12,440 bases of DNA from Thermocaproicibacter sp036844765 (GTDB taxonomy: Bacteria; Bacillota; Clostridia; Oscillospirales; Acutalibacteraceae): the NCBI GenBank assembly GCA_036844765.1, contig DAIUFE010000048.1:1-12440 (forward strand), read 5' to 3'. The notes beneath the pieces were generated by a model, which was not told the origin of the DNA, made no database searches, and saw nothing but the letters and a program-made list of their open reading frames with translations. Numbering within the stretch: the stretch's first letter is position 1; every line of letters starts with the position of its first letter. Shown here piece after piece: positions 1 through 5,504 of the stretch. Position numbers and translations under genes: made by a program.

Positions 1-330
1 CAGGGTCATCCAGGCGTAGGTGCGCAGCAGAAAGTTCATCCACATGGGCAGCATGACCAGCATCACGAGCACGGCCTGCCGGCGCCCCGCGGACCTGGCG
101 ATGCGGTAGGCCAGCGGGTAGCCGAGCAGCAGGCACACCGCCGTGGCGATCGCGCCCAGCCAGACGGAGCGCAGGAACACGTTGGAATAGCGCCCCACGC
201 CCTCCAGGTTCTTCAGGGTGAAGGCGCCGCTGCGGTCGGTGAACGCAAAGACCGCAACCAGCGCCGTGGGGACGATGATGAACACCGCCATCCACACGAG
301 GTAGGGGTAGGAAGCGGATTTCGCCTTCAT
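1..330 (-). CDS. potB: Spermidine/putrescine ABC transporter permease PotB, N-terminal part (cut by window edge)
   Basis: Inner-membrane permease subunit of a PotABCD-type polyamine importer. It is read from an ATG at 330; 110 codons are visible and the gene runs off the left edge. The translation begins MKAKSASYPYLVWMAVF and shows one transmembrane helix at about residues 9-30, a second at about 55-77, and the start of a third at 87-110. Residues 94-109 (LPMWMNFLLRTYAWMT) are the conserved PotB/PotH-type segment opening the permease domain. The ATG directly follows the potA stop (TAG at 333-331) with no intervening base, and its ribosome binding site GGAGG lies inside the last potA codons, 5 nt upstream, so translation is probably coupled. 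The missing part should carry the EAA cytoplasmic loop that docks on PotA. Family assignment is firm; the substrate follows from PotA and is inference. Confidence 0.88.
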   Translation of the reverse strand, partial: MKAKSASYPYLVWMAVFIIVPTALVAVFAFTDRSGAFTLKNLEGVGRYSNVFLRSVWLGAIATAVCLLLGYPLAYRIARSAGRRQAVLVMLVMLPMWMNFLLRTYAWMTL

Positions 331-1464
331 CTATTCCTCCGCCTCCTTCCCGCCGGGGGCGGCGTGGGCGTCCTCGTCCATCTCGTCGCTGAAGGTGCTG
401 TAGTCGCCGAACGTGCCGGAATACTTCGATTTGTGCATCACGTGGATCTCGTCGGGCTGGATGGAAAGCCCGATGCGCGCGCCCGTTTTTTCAAAATCGG
501 TCGTCTGGACCATCCACTTGAAGCCCTGCACGTCGACGATGATCTCGTAAAACACGCCCTTGAAGTTCACGTTGATCACAGTGCCGACGAGCCGGTCGCC
601 GTCCGGCGGGACGATGTCGACGTCCTCCGGCCGGAGGACCACGTCGACCGGCTCGTCGGGGCGGAAGCCCTTGTCGACGCAGCGGAATTTTCTGCCCGCG
701 AATTCCACGAGGTAATCTTCGCGCATCACGCCGTCCAGAATATTGCTCTCGCCGATGAAATCGGCGACGAAGGCGTTTTTCGGCTCGTTGTAGATATCCA
801 GCGGCGTGCCGATCTGCTGGATGGCGCCCTCGTCCATCACGACGACCTCGTCGGACATCGAGAGCGCCTCCTCCTGGTCGTGCGTGACGAACAGGAAGGT
901 GATGCCGGTCTGCTGCTGGATCTTTTTGAGCTCGACCTGCATGTCCTTGCGCAGCTTGAGGTCCAGCGCGCCGAGGGGCTCGTCCAGCAGCAGGACCTTC
1001 GGTTCGTTGGCGAGCGCCCGCGCGATGGCCACGCGCTGCTGCTGCCCGCCGGAAAGCAGGTTCACGTTGCGGTGCGCAAAGCCGTTCAGGTTCACGAGAT
1101 TCAGCATCTCGCCGACGCGGGCCCGGACCTCGCGCTCGCTTTTGCCGTGCACGCGCATCCCGAACGCCACGTTGTCATACACGTTCAGGTGCGGGAAGAG
1201 CGCGTATTTCTGGAAAATGGTGTTGACCTCCCGCCGATAGGGCGGCAGGTCGGTGATTTTTCCGCCGTTGAAAAAGACGTCGCCGGCGTCCGGCCGGATG
1301 AATCCGCCGATGATGCGGAGCGTGGTGGTTTTGCCGCAGCCCGAAGGCCCCAGCAGCGTGACGAATTCGCCGTCCCCCAGGTCCAGGTTGAAATCCCGGA
1401 GCACGGATTCGCCGTCGAACGCGATCGAGACGTTCTGCAGCGAAACGATGGGTGTTTTTTCCAT
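331..1464 (-). CDS. potA: Spermidine/putrescine ABC transporter ATP-binding protein PotA
   Basis: Cytoplasmic ATPase that powers polyamine uptake through PotB and PotC. The 377-residue protein has the usual family length. Visible motifs are Walker A GPSGCGKTT (39-47), Q-loop in FQKYALFPH (Q85), signature LSGGQQQR (137-144), Walker B VLLLDEP (157-163) and H-loop histidine H195. A TOBE-type regulatory domain follows (about 280-350), with the typical LRPEDVDI entry at 277-284. I chose the ATG at 1464 because AAAGGGGG lies 10 nt upstream. The frame stays open to 1635, but that extension would start upstream of the -10 box of the promoter at 1636-1664, so it cannot be translated from that promoter. 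The tail from about 358 is acidic and alanine-rich. CysA- or UgpC-like sugar/sulfate ATPases share the architecture, but the adjoining PotB supports polyamine transport. Confidence 0.93.
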   Translation of the reverse strand: MEKTPIVSLQNVSIAFDGESVLRDFNLDLGDGEFVTLLGPSGCGKTTTLRIIGGFIRPDAGDVFFNGGKITDLPPYRREVNTIFQKYALFPHLNVYDNVAFGMRVHGKSEREVRARVGEMLNLVNLNGFAHRNVNLLSGGQQQRVAIARALANEPKVLLLDEPLGALDLKLRKDMQVELKKIQQQTGITFLFVTHDQEEALSMSDEVVVMDEGAIQQIGTPLDIYNEPKNAFVADFIGESNILDGVMREDYLVEFAGRKFRCVDKGFRPDEPVDVVLRPEDVDIVPPDGDRLVGTVINVNFKGVFYEIIVDVQGFKWMVQTTDFEKTGARIGLSIQPDEIHVMHKSKYSGTFGDYSTFSDEMDEDAHAAPGGKEAEE

Positions 1465-1629
1465 TTCTGTGCATCCCCCTTTGCGGTAATCATAAAGTTG
1501 CGTAAAGCCGGATCGGTTCAACGCAATTCCGGCAGCGCCGCTTCGGGATTGCCCTCCGCAAAGGATTTTTCGCAGCCCGCAGGCTGCGGCAATCAGCGCC
1601 GCCGTTTTCGCCAAGATGCAAACGCAACA
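1465..1629 (-). promoter_or_regulatory. Structured 5' leader of the potA mRNA
   Basis: The potA promoter predicts a leader of about 165 nt, unusually long beside the short spacers elsewhere in the window. On the minus strand an outer 7-bp stem pairs 1594-1588 (GATTGCC) with 1553-1547 (GGCAATC). An inner stem pairs GCAGCC (1587-1582) with GGCTGC (1577-1572) around a four-base loop. Neither is followed by a T-run, so this is not an intrinsic terminator. No riboswitch class is recognised. The pairing is seen; any regulatory role is speculation. Confidence 0.3.
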
Positions 1630-1635
1630 TATCAA

Positions 1636-1664
1636 ATAATAGAATCACAGTCCCGGTTTGTCAA
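1636..1664 (-). promoter_or_regulatory. Sigma-A promoter of potA operon
   Basis: Read on the minus strand, the -35 hexamer is TTGACA (1664-1659) and the -10 hexamer is TATTAT (1641-1636), separated by exactly 17 bp. This is a perfect -35 and a five-of-six -10. The bases upstream of the -35 (about 1665-1710) are rich in A- and T-tracts and could act as an UP element. The predicted transcription start is near 1629. It reads toward potA. Confidence 0.8.
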
Positions 1665-1855
1665 TTATTTTTTGAAATTTTACGTGATTTTTTCAGAACT
1701 TTTTAGAATGCTATAAATTTATCCCCCCAATCTTCTGGAATTTCTCCTGTTTGCTCCCGCATCCTGTGTTTTTCATCGTAAAAGCGGGCCGGTTTCCTCT
1801 TTTGCTTCCGGTATTTACAAGGCCTAAAAACGCGCGGGAAGCGCAAACTAAAATC

Positions 1856-1864
1856 GGGAGGTGA
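1856..1864 (+). promoter_or_regulatory. Ribosome binding site fixing the start of the small gene at 1870
   Basis: GGGAGGTGA is a near-perfect complement of the 16S 3' end and lies 5 nt before the ATG at 1870. It overlaps an upstream in-frame GTG at 1861, which rules that codon out as the start. This is the main evidence that the short frame downstream is a real gene. Confidence 0.75.
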
Positions 1865-1869
1865 CCGGC

Positions 1870-2058
1870 ATGTTTCCCGGATGGTTCAACTACAACTCCG
1901 GGCCTTATCCGATGGCGGCGCCCAGTCTGCTGAACCGGGACGACGAAGAGGAGTTCCTGTCGCTGCCCGAAGAGGTCCAGCAGCAGATCCTCAGGCGCGG
2001 CGCCACCTCCGAAAAAGACCTGCACGACCGGCTTGAAGAATACAGAAAAAAAGAATAG
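1870..2058 (+). CDS. Small acidic protein of unknown function (62 aa)
   Basis: I do not recognise this family. The 62-residue product begins MFPGWFNYNSGPYPMAAPS, an aromatic-, Gly- and Pro-rich segment of about 20 residues. An acidic stretch follows (NRDDEEEF, about 23-30), then a charged, probably helical C-terminal half containing LPEEVQQQILRRG and a Lys/Arg/Glu-rich end. There is no signal peptide, membrane segment or cysteine. The case for a real gene is the excellent Shine-Dalgarno, a codon pattern that stays open from start to stop, and a hairpin terminator just after the TAG. It is the only plus-strand gene here and diverges from potA across about 400 bp. Upstream, TTGCTT (1802-1807), 17 bp, TAAAAA (1825-1830) is at best a weak promoter. 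A role in sporulation or the cell surface could be imagined, but nothing in the sequence shows it. Confidence 0.65.
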   Translation: MFPGWFNYNSGPYPMAAPSLLNRDDEEEFLSLPEEVQQQILRRGATSEKDLHDRLEEYRKKE

Positions 2059-2064
2059 GCTTTG

Positions 2065-2090
2065 CGGCCCGCGGGAAAATCCGCGGGCCG
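2065..2090 (+). terminator. Hairpin terminator after the small plus-strand gene
   Basis: A perfect 10-bp GC stem pairs 2065-2074 with 2081-2090 around a GAAAAT loop, beginning 7 bases after the TAG. The T-run behind it is interrupted (TTCGCAGTTTCTTC), so termination may be incomplete. The second hairpin at 2267-2297 could act as back-up. Confidence 0.6.
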
Positions 2091-2101
2091 TTCGCAGTTT
2101 C

Positions 2102-2172
2102 TTCACAGTTCCTTTTCAAACTCTTCAAATTGTTTTCACGCGGGGGACACATTCGGCCTTTATAGTAAAGGC
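2102..2172 (+). promoter_or_regulatory. Candidate activated promoter: direct repeats plus an inverted repeat over the -10
   Basis: Four repeats of the type TTCACA/TTCAAA start at 2102, 2115, 2124 and 2135 (intervals 13, 9 and 11 bp), resembling the roughly 11-bp direct repeats bound by OmpR/PhoP-type response regulators. About 20 bp beyond the last repeat is a -10-like TATAGT (2161-2166) with no recognisable -35, as is common at activator-dependent promoters. The -10 lies within a perfect inverted repeat, GCCTTTA-TAG-TAAAGGC (2156-2172), a possible operator. The repeats are seen; their function is inference. Confidence 0.35.
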
Positions 2173-2297
2173 AGTTCTTTCGATCCCGTTCCGTTTTTAT
2201 CATGATTACAAGATTTTTTCATATGCTTTCTTTTCCTCCCTTTTCATTTTCATTATTCTCCTTTTGGGACCGCCCGCGACGGGCGGTCCTTTTTTTT
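2173..2297 (+). ncRNA. Candidate small RNA, plus strand (pyrimidine-rich, terminator-ended)
   Basis: From the presumed start near 2173, about 125 nt run to a textbook intrinsic terminator. No gene lies between this terminator and the small gene that ends at 2058. No open frame with a ribosome binding site lies in it; the frame from 2202 has none and reads through the terminator. The body is AT-rich, with unstructured pyrimidine tracts such as TTTTCCTCCCTTTTC (about 2231-2245) and CTCCTTTT (about 2258-2265) just before the terminator stem. These are like the seed tracts with which Firmicute small RNAs (FsrA, RoxS/RsaE type) cover ribosome binding sites. It could instead be an extended 3' UTR of the small gene with two terminators in tandem. 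No known RNA family is recognised. Confidence 0.35.
2267..2297 (+). terminator. Strong intrinsic terminator
   Basis: A perfect 10-bp stem GGACCGCCCG (2267-2276) / CGGGCGGTCC (2280-2289) with a CGA loop is followed by eight consecutive Ts (2290-2297). It works only in the plus direction, because no T-run lies on the other side. Confidence 0.85.
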
Positions 2298-2458
2298 GTA
2301 AAAAATAATCCCCGCCGACGGCGCAAAGAGGCCGGGGAGCGGGGCGGTGAAGCGGAAAAGCGGGAGCCGCTCCGAACCGTCCCGCCTAAAAAAGCTTGCG
2401 ATTCACTCCGGGCTGAACGGCGGGCCGAGCCGGGCCGCCGCCCGCCGCCCGCGCATGG
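2298..2458. other. GC-rich stretch without a recognisable gene
   Basis: These 160 bases lie between two terminators that face each other. The stretch is GC-rich and low in complexity, with GC-only inverted repeats such as CGGCGGGC/GCCCGCCG around 2420-2450. Frames crossing it have no ribosome binding site and give Arg/Gly/Ser-rich translations typical of non-coding GC-rich DNA. I see no gene, promoter or mobile-element end. Confidence 0.5.
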
Positions 2459-2486
2459 AAAAAGGGCCCGGTCAAAGCCAGGCCCT
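2459..2486 (-). terminator. Intrinsic terminator, minus strand (end of candidate sRNA and of the long operon)
   Basis: On the minus strand AGGGCCTGG (2486-2478) pairs with CCGGGCCCT (2471-2463) through 9 bp, one of them a U-G wobble, around a CTTTGA loop. Further Ts follow (2462-2459), and an A-run precedes the stem (2490-2488). It is the first terminator downstream of the cyclase gene at 2635, so it may end both that operon and the candidate small RNA. In the plus direction the T-run is poor. Confidence 0.75.
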
Positions 2487-2565
2487 CTTTCGTTCGCTTG
2501 AGGGGTATATTGAGGAGGGTAGAACATGTATCAGAAAGCGGTGCGGCTCCAACTTCCTGATTACG
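2459..2565 (-). ncRNA. Candidate small regulatory RNA, minus strand, with C-rich linker
   Basis: About 105 nt with a classic three-part layout. (1) A 5' hairpin pairs ATCAGGAAGT (2561-2552) with GCTTTCTGAT (2539-2530), 10 bp including two G-U wobbles. (2) A linker, largely unpaired, carries two C-rich motifs, CCCTCCTC (2519-2512) and ACCCCTC (2506-2500), which are complementary to Shine-Dalgarno sequences. (3) The terminator at 2486-2459 closes it. A perfect TATAAT lies 6 bases upstream of the presumed start (2576-2571). The -35 is poor (TCACAA or TTCACA with an 18- or 20-bp spacer). CCCTC (2504-2500) could also pair with GAGGG (2487-2483) and compete with the terminator. It could equally be just the 3' UTR of the operon ending at 2635. 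It does not look like SRP RNA, 6S RNA or tmRNA. Confidence 0.45.
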
Positions 2566-2634
2566 ACATTATTATAGCTCAATGCACAAAAAGGTTGTGA
2601 AGGAGTTATGAATTCATCATGAATTTTTTATAAA

Positions 2635-3210
2635 TCAGTCCCGCAGCAACACGGCGCGGACCGGCGCGGCCTCCGCTCCGCCCAGCAGGAGCGGCAGCGC
2701 GATCAGGCGGTAGTCCCCCGGCTCCGCGCGGGAAAGGTCCAGCCCTTCCAGCAGCGGGATGCCCGCGCCCAGCAGCTCCCGGTGCGGCGCCTCCTCGCCG
2801 CCGGGCGCGCCGACGCTGCAGGCGTCCGTGCCGACCAGCAGGAACCCCGCGTCCGCCAGGGCGAACGCCGCGCTCTGCGACAGGAAGGCCCTGCCGCCCC
2901 CCTTGAACAGGATGCGCTTCTGCGCCCGCGGGATCAGGAGGTCGATGTCCGCCCCGGTCACGATGCCGGCGGCCTCGGCCACGGTGCACGGACCGAGGCA
3001 CCGCGCAAGCGCCACGCGGTCGACGGGGTCCCCGCCGTCGATGAAATGGAGCGGCGCGTCCAGATGCGTTCCGCTGTGGCAGCAGGCGTAGAAGCCGGAG
3101 AGGTTGCAGTCGTCCCCCAGGTCCATCCGCCGCACGCGGTCGCGCCGGGGCGCGGGGGCTCCGGGGCGCACCGGCGCGGAGAACAGCTCGCGCGAGATGT
3201 CGAGGATCAC
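2635..3210 (-). CDS. Cyclase-family metal-dependent hydrolase (KynB-like)
   Basis: A 191-residue member of the Pfam Cyclase fold, which includes kynurenine formamidase KynB and other metal-dependent amidases. The signature HSGTHLDAPLH (45-55) gives the expected metal and catalytic residues H45, H49, D51 and H55. A later LLEGLDL segment supplies E155, where KynB has its catalytic glutamate. The DACS segment at 129-132 lies where the family has a conserved serine. The start is the GTG at 3210, giving (M)ILDISRELFSAP, the usual family N-terminus. It overlaps the mtnN stop as GTGA, so the two genes are probably translationally coupled; the longer open frame upstream is a shadow of mtnN. It is the last gene of the operon. 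No kynurenine-pathway neighbour is present, so the substrate is unknown and I do not assign kynB. Confidence 0.82.
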   Translation of the reverse strand: MILDISRELFSAPVRPGAPAPRRDRVRRMDLGDDCNLSGFYACCHSGTHLDAPLHFIDGGDPVDRVALARCLGPCTVAEAAGIVTGADIDLLIPRAQKRILFKGGGRAFLSQSAAFALADAGFLLVGTDACSVGAPGGEEAPHRELLGAGIPLLEGLDLSRAEPGDYRLIALPLLLGGAEAAPVRAVLLRD

Positions 3211-3917
3211 CGCCCCGCCGCCTCCTCCGCGCGCGGCAGGATCTTCTCGACGAGCCCGGCCGTCTCGTGCGCGGAGCGCGCGGCGAAAGCCCCGAAATCG
3301 ACGGCCGCGCGCTCGTCCGCATTGTCCGAGATCGAGCGGACCGCGACGAACGGCACGCCGTTCATCCAGCAGACCTGCGCGATGCTGCCGCCCTCCATCT
3401 CGCAGGCGCAGGCGCCGAATTCCTCCGCGATGCGCTTCAGGCGGTCCGCGTCGCCGACAAACTGGTCGCCCGTGGCGACGACGCCGGCGTGGACCCGCTG
3501 CGGCCCGTAAAGGCCGCGCGCGGCGGCGAGGGTCAGGTCCGCGAGCGGGCGCGAGGCCGGGAGGGTCACGAGGTTCAGCCCGCTGATCATCCCCTTCGGG
3601 TCGCCGAGCGCGGAGGTGTCCACGTCGTGCTGCACCAGGCCGGTGGAGACGACGACGTCGCCGATCCGGATCTCTTTCCCGATCCCGCCCGCCACGCCGA
3701 CGTTGACGACGGCGCGGGGCGAATACCGGAGGATCAGGGTCTGCGCGCAGACGGCGGCGGCGACTTTCCCCACGCCGCACTGTGCGACGACGCATTCCGT
3801 CCCGGCGATCTTCCCCTCGTGGTAGACGATGCCGCTGACGGTGCGGGATGCTTTTTCTTCCATCCGCTCCAGCAGGTTTTCGACTTCGACGGCCATGGCG
3901 CCGATGATTCCGACCAT
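3207..3917 (-). CDS. mtnN: 5'-methylthioadenosine/S-adenosylhomocysteine nucleosidase
   Basis: Cytoplasmic N-glycosidase that splits methylthioadenosine (by-product of polyamine synthesis) and S-adenosylhomocysteine (by-product of methylation) to adenine plus the thioribose, and so also feeds the LuxS and methionine salvage routes. The 236-residue protein opens with MVGIIGAMAVEVENLL, the family N-terminus. Expected catalytic residues are E11, E175 in ACEMEGGSIAQ (171-181) and the general acid D198 in SISDNAD (195-201). VNVGVAGGIG (71-80) is the phosphorylase-fold glycine loop. The ATG at 3917 has GGAGGTG 5 nt upstream. It lies 29 bp after pap and overlaps the cyclase gene. Homology is clear throughout. 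Its adenine product is a substrate for the phosphoribosyltransferase encoded at 9396-9938. Confidence 0.95.
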   Translation of the reverse strand: MVGIIGAMAVEVENLLERMEEKASRTVSGIVYHEGKIAGTECVVAQCGVGKVAAAVCAQTLILRYSPRAVVNVGVAGGIGKEIRIGDVVVSTGLVQHDVDTSALGDPKGMISGLNLVTLPASRPLADLTLAAARGLYGPQRVHAGVVATGDQFVGDADRLKRIAEEFGACACEMEGGSIAQVCWMNGVPFVAVRSISDNADERAAVDFGAFAARSAHETAGLVEKILPRAEEAAGR

Positions 3918-3946
3918 AAAAGCACCTCCAAAAACAAGTCCCGGGC

Positions 3947-5428
3947 CTATTTCAGCCTCTTTTTGAGCGTTTCCGTAATCACGCGGAGCGTCTCGACGCG
4001 CCCGTATTTTTTATCCTGCGACTCGACGATGTGCCAGGGGGCGTACTCGGTGGACGTGCGCTTCAGCATCTCGTCCGCGCAGACCTCGTACTGGTCCCAC
4101 TTGGCGCGGTTGCGCCAGTCCTCCTCGGTGATCTTCCAGCGTTTCTCGGGCGTCCGCTGACGGTCCTGAAAGCGGCGCAGCTGCTCGTCCCGGTCGATCT
4201 GGAGCCAGAATTTGATCACGACGGCGCCCCAGTCGCAGAGCTGGCGCTCGAACTCGTTGATCTCGCGGTAGGCGCGGCCCCATTCGTCCCGGGTGCAGAA
4301 GCCCTCCACCCGCTCCACCAGCACGCGGCCGTACCAGCTCCGGTCGAAAACGGCGATGTGCCCGCTGCGGGGCAGGCTGACCCAGAACCGCCACAGGTAA
4401 TGCCGCGCGGCCTCGTCCGGCGTGGGGGCGGCGACGGGGACGACCGCGTAGCCGCGCGGGTCGAGCGCCCGGGCGACGCGCCGGATGCAGCCGCCCTTTC
4501 CGGCCGCGTCCCACCCCTCAAACACGAGGACGACCGGGACCTTTTTCCGGTAGAGCCGGTTGTGCAGCTCGCCGAGGAGCGCCTGCCGCCCGTCCAGCTC
4601 GCGGCGGTAATCGTCCCCGCCGAGCGAATGGCAGAGCTGGATTTCGGAAAGCTTCGGCATGGGGACGAGCGGGAAACCGCCGGCAGAGACGGCCTCCGCC
4701 CCCGGCCGCCCGGCCGGCCCGCCGGCCAGCGCGCGCTCGATCTCCCGCACCGTGATGCGGAACACCTCCAGCGAGGCGGCCTTCCGGTCCATGCCGGAGA
4801 CGACGTGCCACGGGGCGCACGGGGTGTCGGTGTCGTCCAGCATCCGGTCGAACGCCTCGAAATATTTCTCGTACCGGCGGTTGCGCCGCCAGTCCTGTTC
4901 CGTCACGCGCCAGGCGGTGTCCTTGTCGGCGGCGAGCTTCTCGAACCGCTTTTTCTGCTCCTTCTGGCTGATGTGGAGGAAGAATTTCAGGATCAGATAA
5001 CCGCCGTCGGCGAGCTGGCGCTCCAGGATATTGACGTCGCCGATGCGCCGCGCGGTCTCGGCGTCGTCCAGGTCCTTCTCGACGCGCTCCGTGGAGACGT
5101 CCGTATACCAGCTCCGGTCCAGCACGGCGATCTGCCCTTTGGGGGGAAGCGCGCGCCAGTAGCGCCAGAGCACCGGTTCGCGCCGCTCCGCCGACGTGGG
5201 GGCGGTGAAGGAATACACTTTGCACCCGCGCGGGTCGAAATTCAGGATCAGGTCCGAGATCAGGCTGCCCTTCCCGGCCGCGCCCCAGCCCTCAAACAAG
5301 ATGACGACCGGCAGCTTTTTCCGCCGGACCTCCTGCTGGAGCGCGGAAAGGCGCGCCCGAAGCTCCTCCGTCTCCTTTTTCCGGCTCTTCCCCGACGTCG
5401 GTTCCGTCCATTCGATTTCTTGCAGCAT
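3947..5428 (-). CDS. pap: Two-domain polyphosphate kinase 2 (polyphosphate:AMP phosphotransferase type)
   Basis: 493 residues made of two PPK2 domains in tandem, the architecture of polyphosphate:AMP phosphotransferase (polyP + AMP to ADP). Domain 1 (about 35-235) has the P-loop FEGWGAAGKG (45-54) and Walker B DRSWY (104-108). Domain 2 (about 270-490) has FEGWDAAGKG (303-312) and DRSWYGR (362-368). Both end in a matching segment (APWHVV at 205-210, APWHIV at 463-468). The linker at about 235-252 is Gly/Ala/Pro-rich. The domain 1 P-loop has Gly49 where domain 2 and most PPK2 enzymes have Asp. The start is the ATG at 5428, with GGGAGGGG 5 nt upstream, rather than the in-frame ATG at 5443 inside that ribosome binding site. 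It lies 73 bp after the RNase M5 gene. AMP specificity is inferred from the tandem architecture, not from the residues. Confidence 0.88.
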   Translation of the reverse strand: MLQEIEWTEPTSGKSRKKETEELRARLSALQQEVRRKKLPVVILFEGWGAAGKGSLISDLILNFDPRGCKVYSFTAPTSAERREPVLWRYWRALPPKGQIAVLDRSWYTDVSTERVEKDLDDAETARRIGDVNILERQLADGGYLILKFFLHISQKEQKKRFEKLAADKDTAWRVTEQDWRRNRRYEKYFEAFDRMLDDTDTPCAPWHVVSGMDRKAASLEVFRITVREIERALAGGPAGRPGAEAVSAGGFPLVPMPKLSEIQLCHSLGGDDYRRELDGRQALLGELHNRLYRKKVPVVLVFEGWDAAGKGGCIRRVARALDPRGYAVVPVAAPTPDEAARHYLWRFWVSLPRSGHIAVFDRSWYGRVLVERVEGFCTRDEWGRAYREINEFERQLCDWGAVVIKFWLQIDRDEQLRRFQDRQRTPEKRWKITEEDWRNRAKWDQYEVCADEMLKRTSTEYAPWHIVESQDKKYGRVETLRVITETLKKRLK

Positions 5429-5504
5429 AAAAACCCCTCCCATCCGGATTTCTCCCTCTTATTTTGGAGAAATTCCGTAAAGTCATGCGCGGACGCGGAA
5501 TTCA
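5429..5504 (-). promoter_or_regulatory. Two overlapping hairpins before pap
   Basis: On the minus strand AATTCCG (5502-5496) can pair with CGGAATT (5477-5471). Alternatively ATTTCTCC (5473-5466) pairs with GGAGAAAT (5455-5448). The two share bases 5473-5471, so they compete. Neither is followed by a T-run and no -10/-35 pair is visible. They lie just upstream of the pap ribosome binding site (5441-5434) and might act as a processing site or a translational control. Confidence 0.25.

Noticed and set aside
364..1716. Long plus-strand open frame antisense to potA
   Set aside because: The translation is rich in His, Val, Asp and Arg without domain signal, and the opposite strand encodes an unmistakable PotA. 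Long antisense frames are expected in GC-rich codon usage.
2202..2501. Plus-strand frame starting MITRFFHMLSFPPF
   Set aside because: No ribosome binding site, and it runs straight through the strong terminator at 2267-2297 into GC-rich non-coding sequence.
2526..2600. A 24-codon plus-strand frame (begins MYQKAVRLQLPDYD) with GAGGAGGG 6 nt before its ATG
   Set aside because: The purine tract is the complement of the C-rich linker of the minus-strand RNA candidate, and the frame also covers the complement of its hairpin. No plus-strand promoter with a -35 is visible, and the hairpin in front reads better as a minus-strand terminator. A leader peptide is not excluded.
2611..2625. 15-bp AT-rich palindrome (AATTCAT-C-ATGAATT) followed by Ts, just after the cyclase gene
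   Set aside because: As a hairpin the stem is only about five A/T-rich pairs with the T-run on the plus side, where no gene ends. Too weak to call a terminator.
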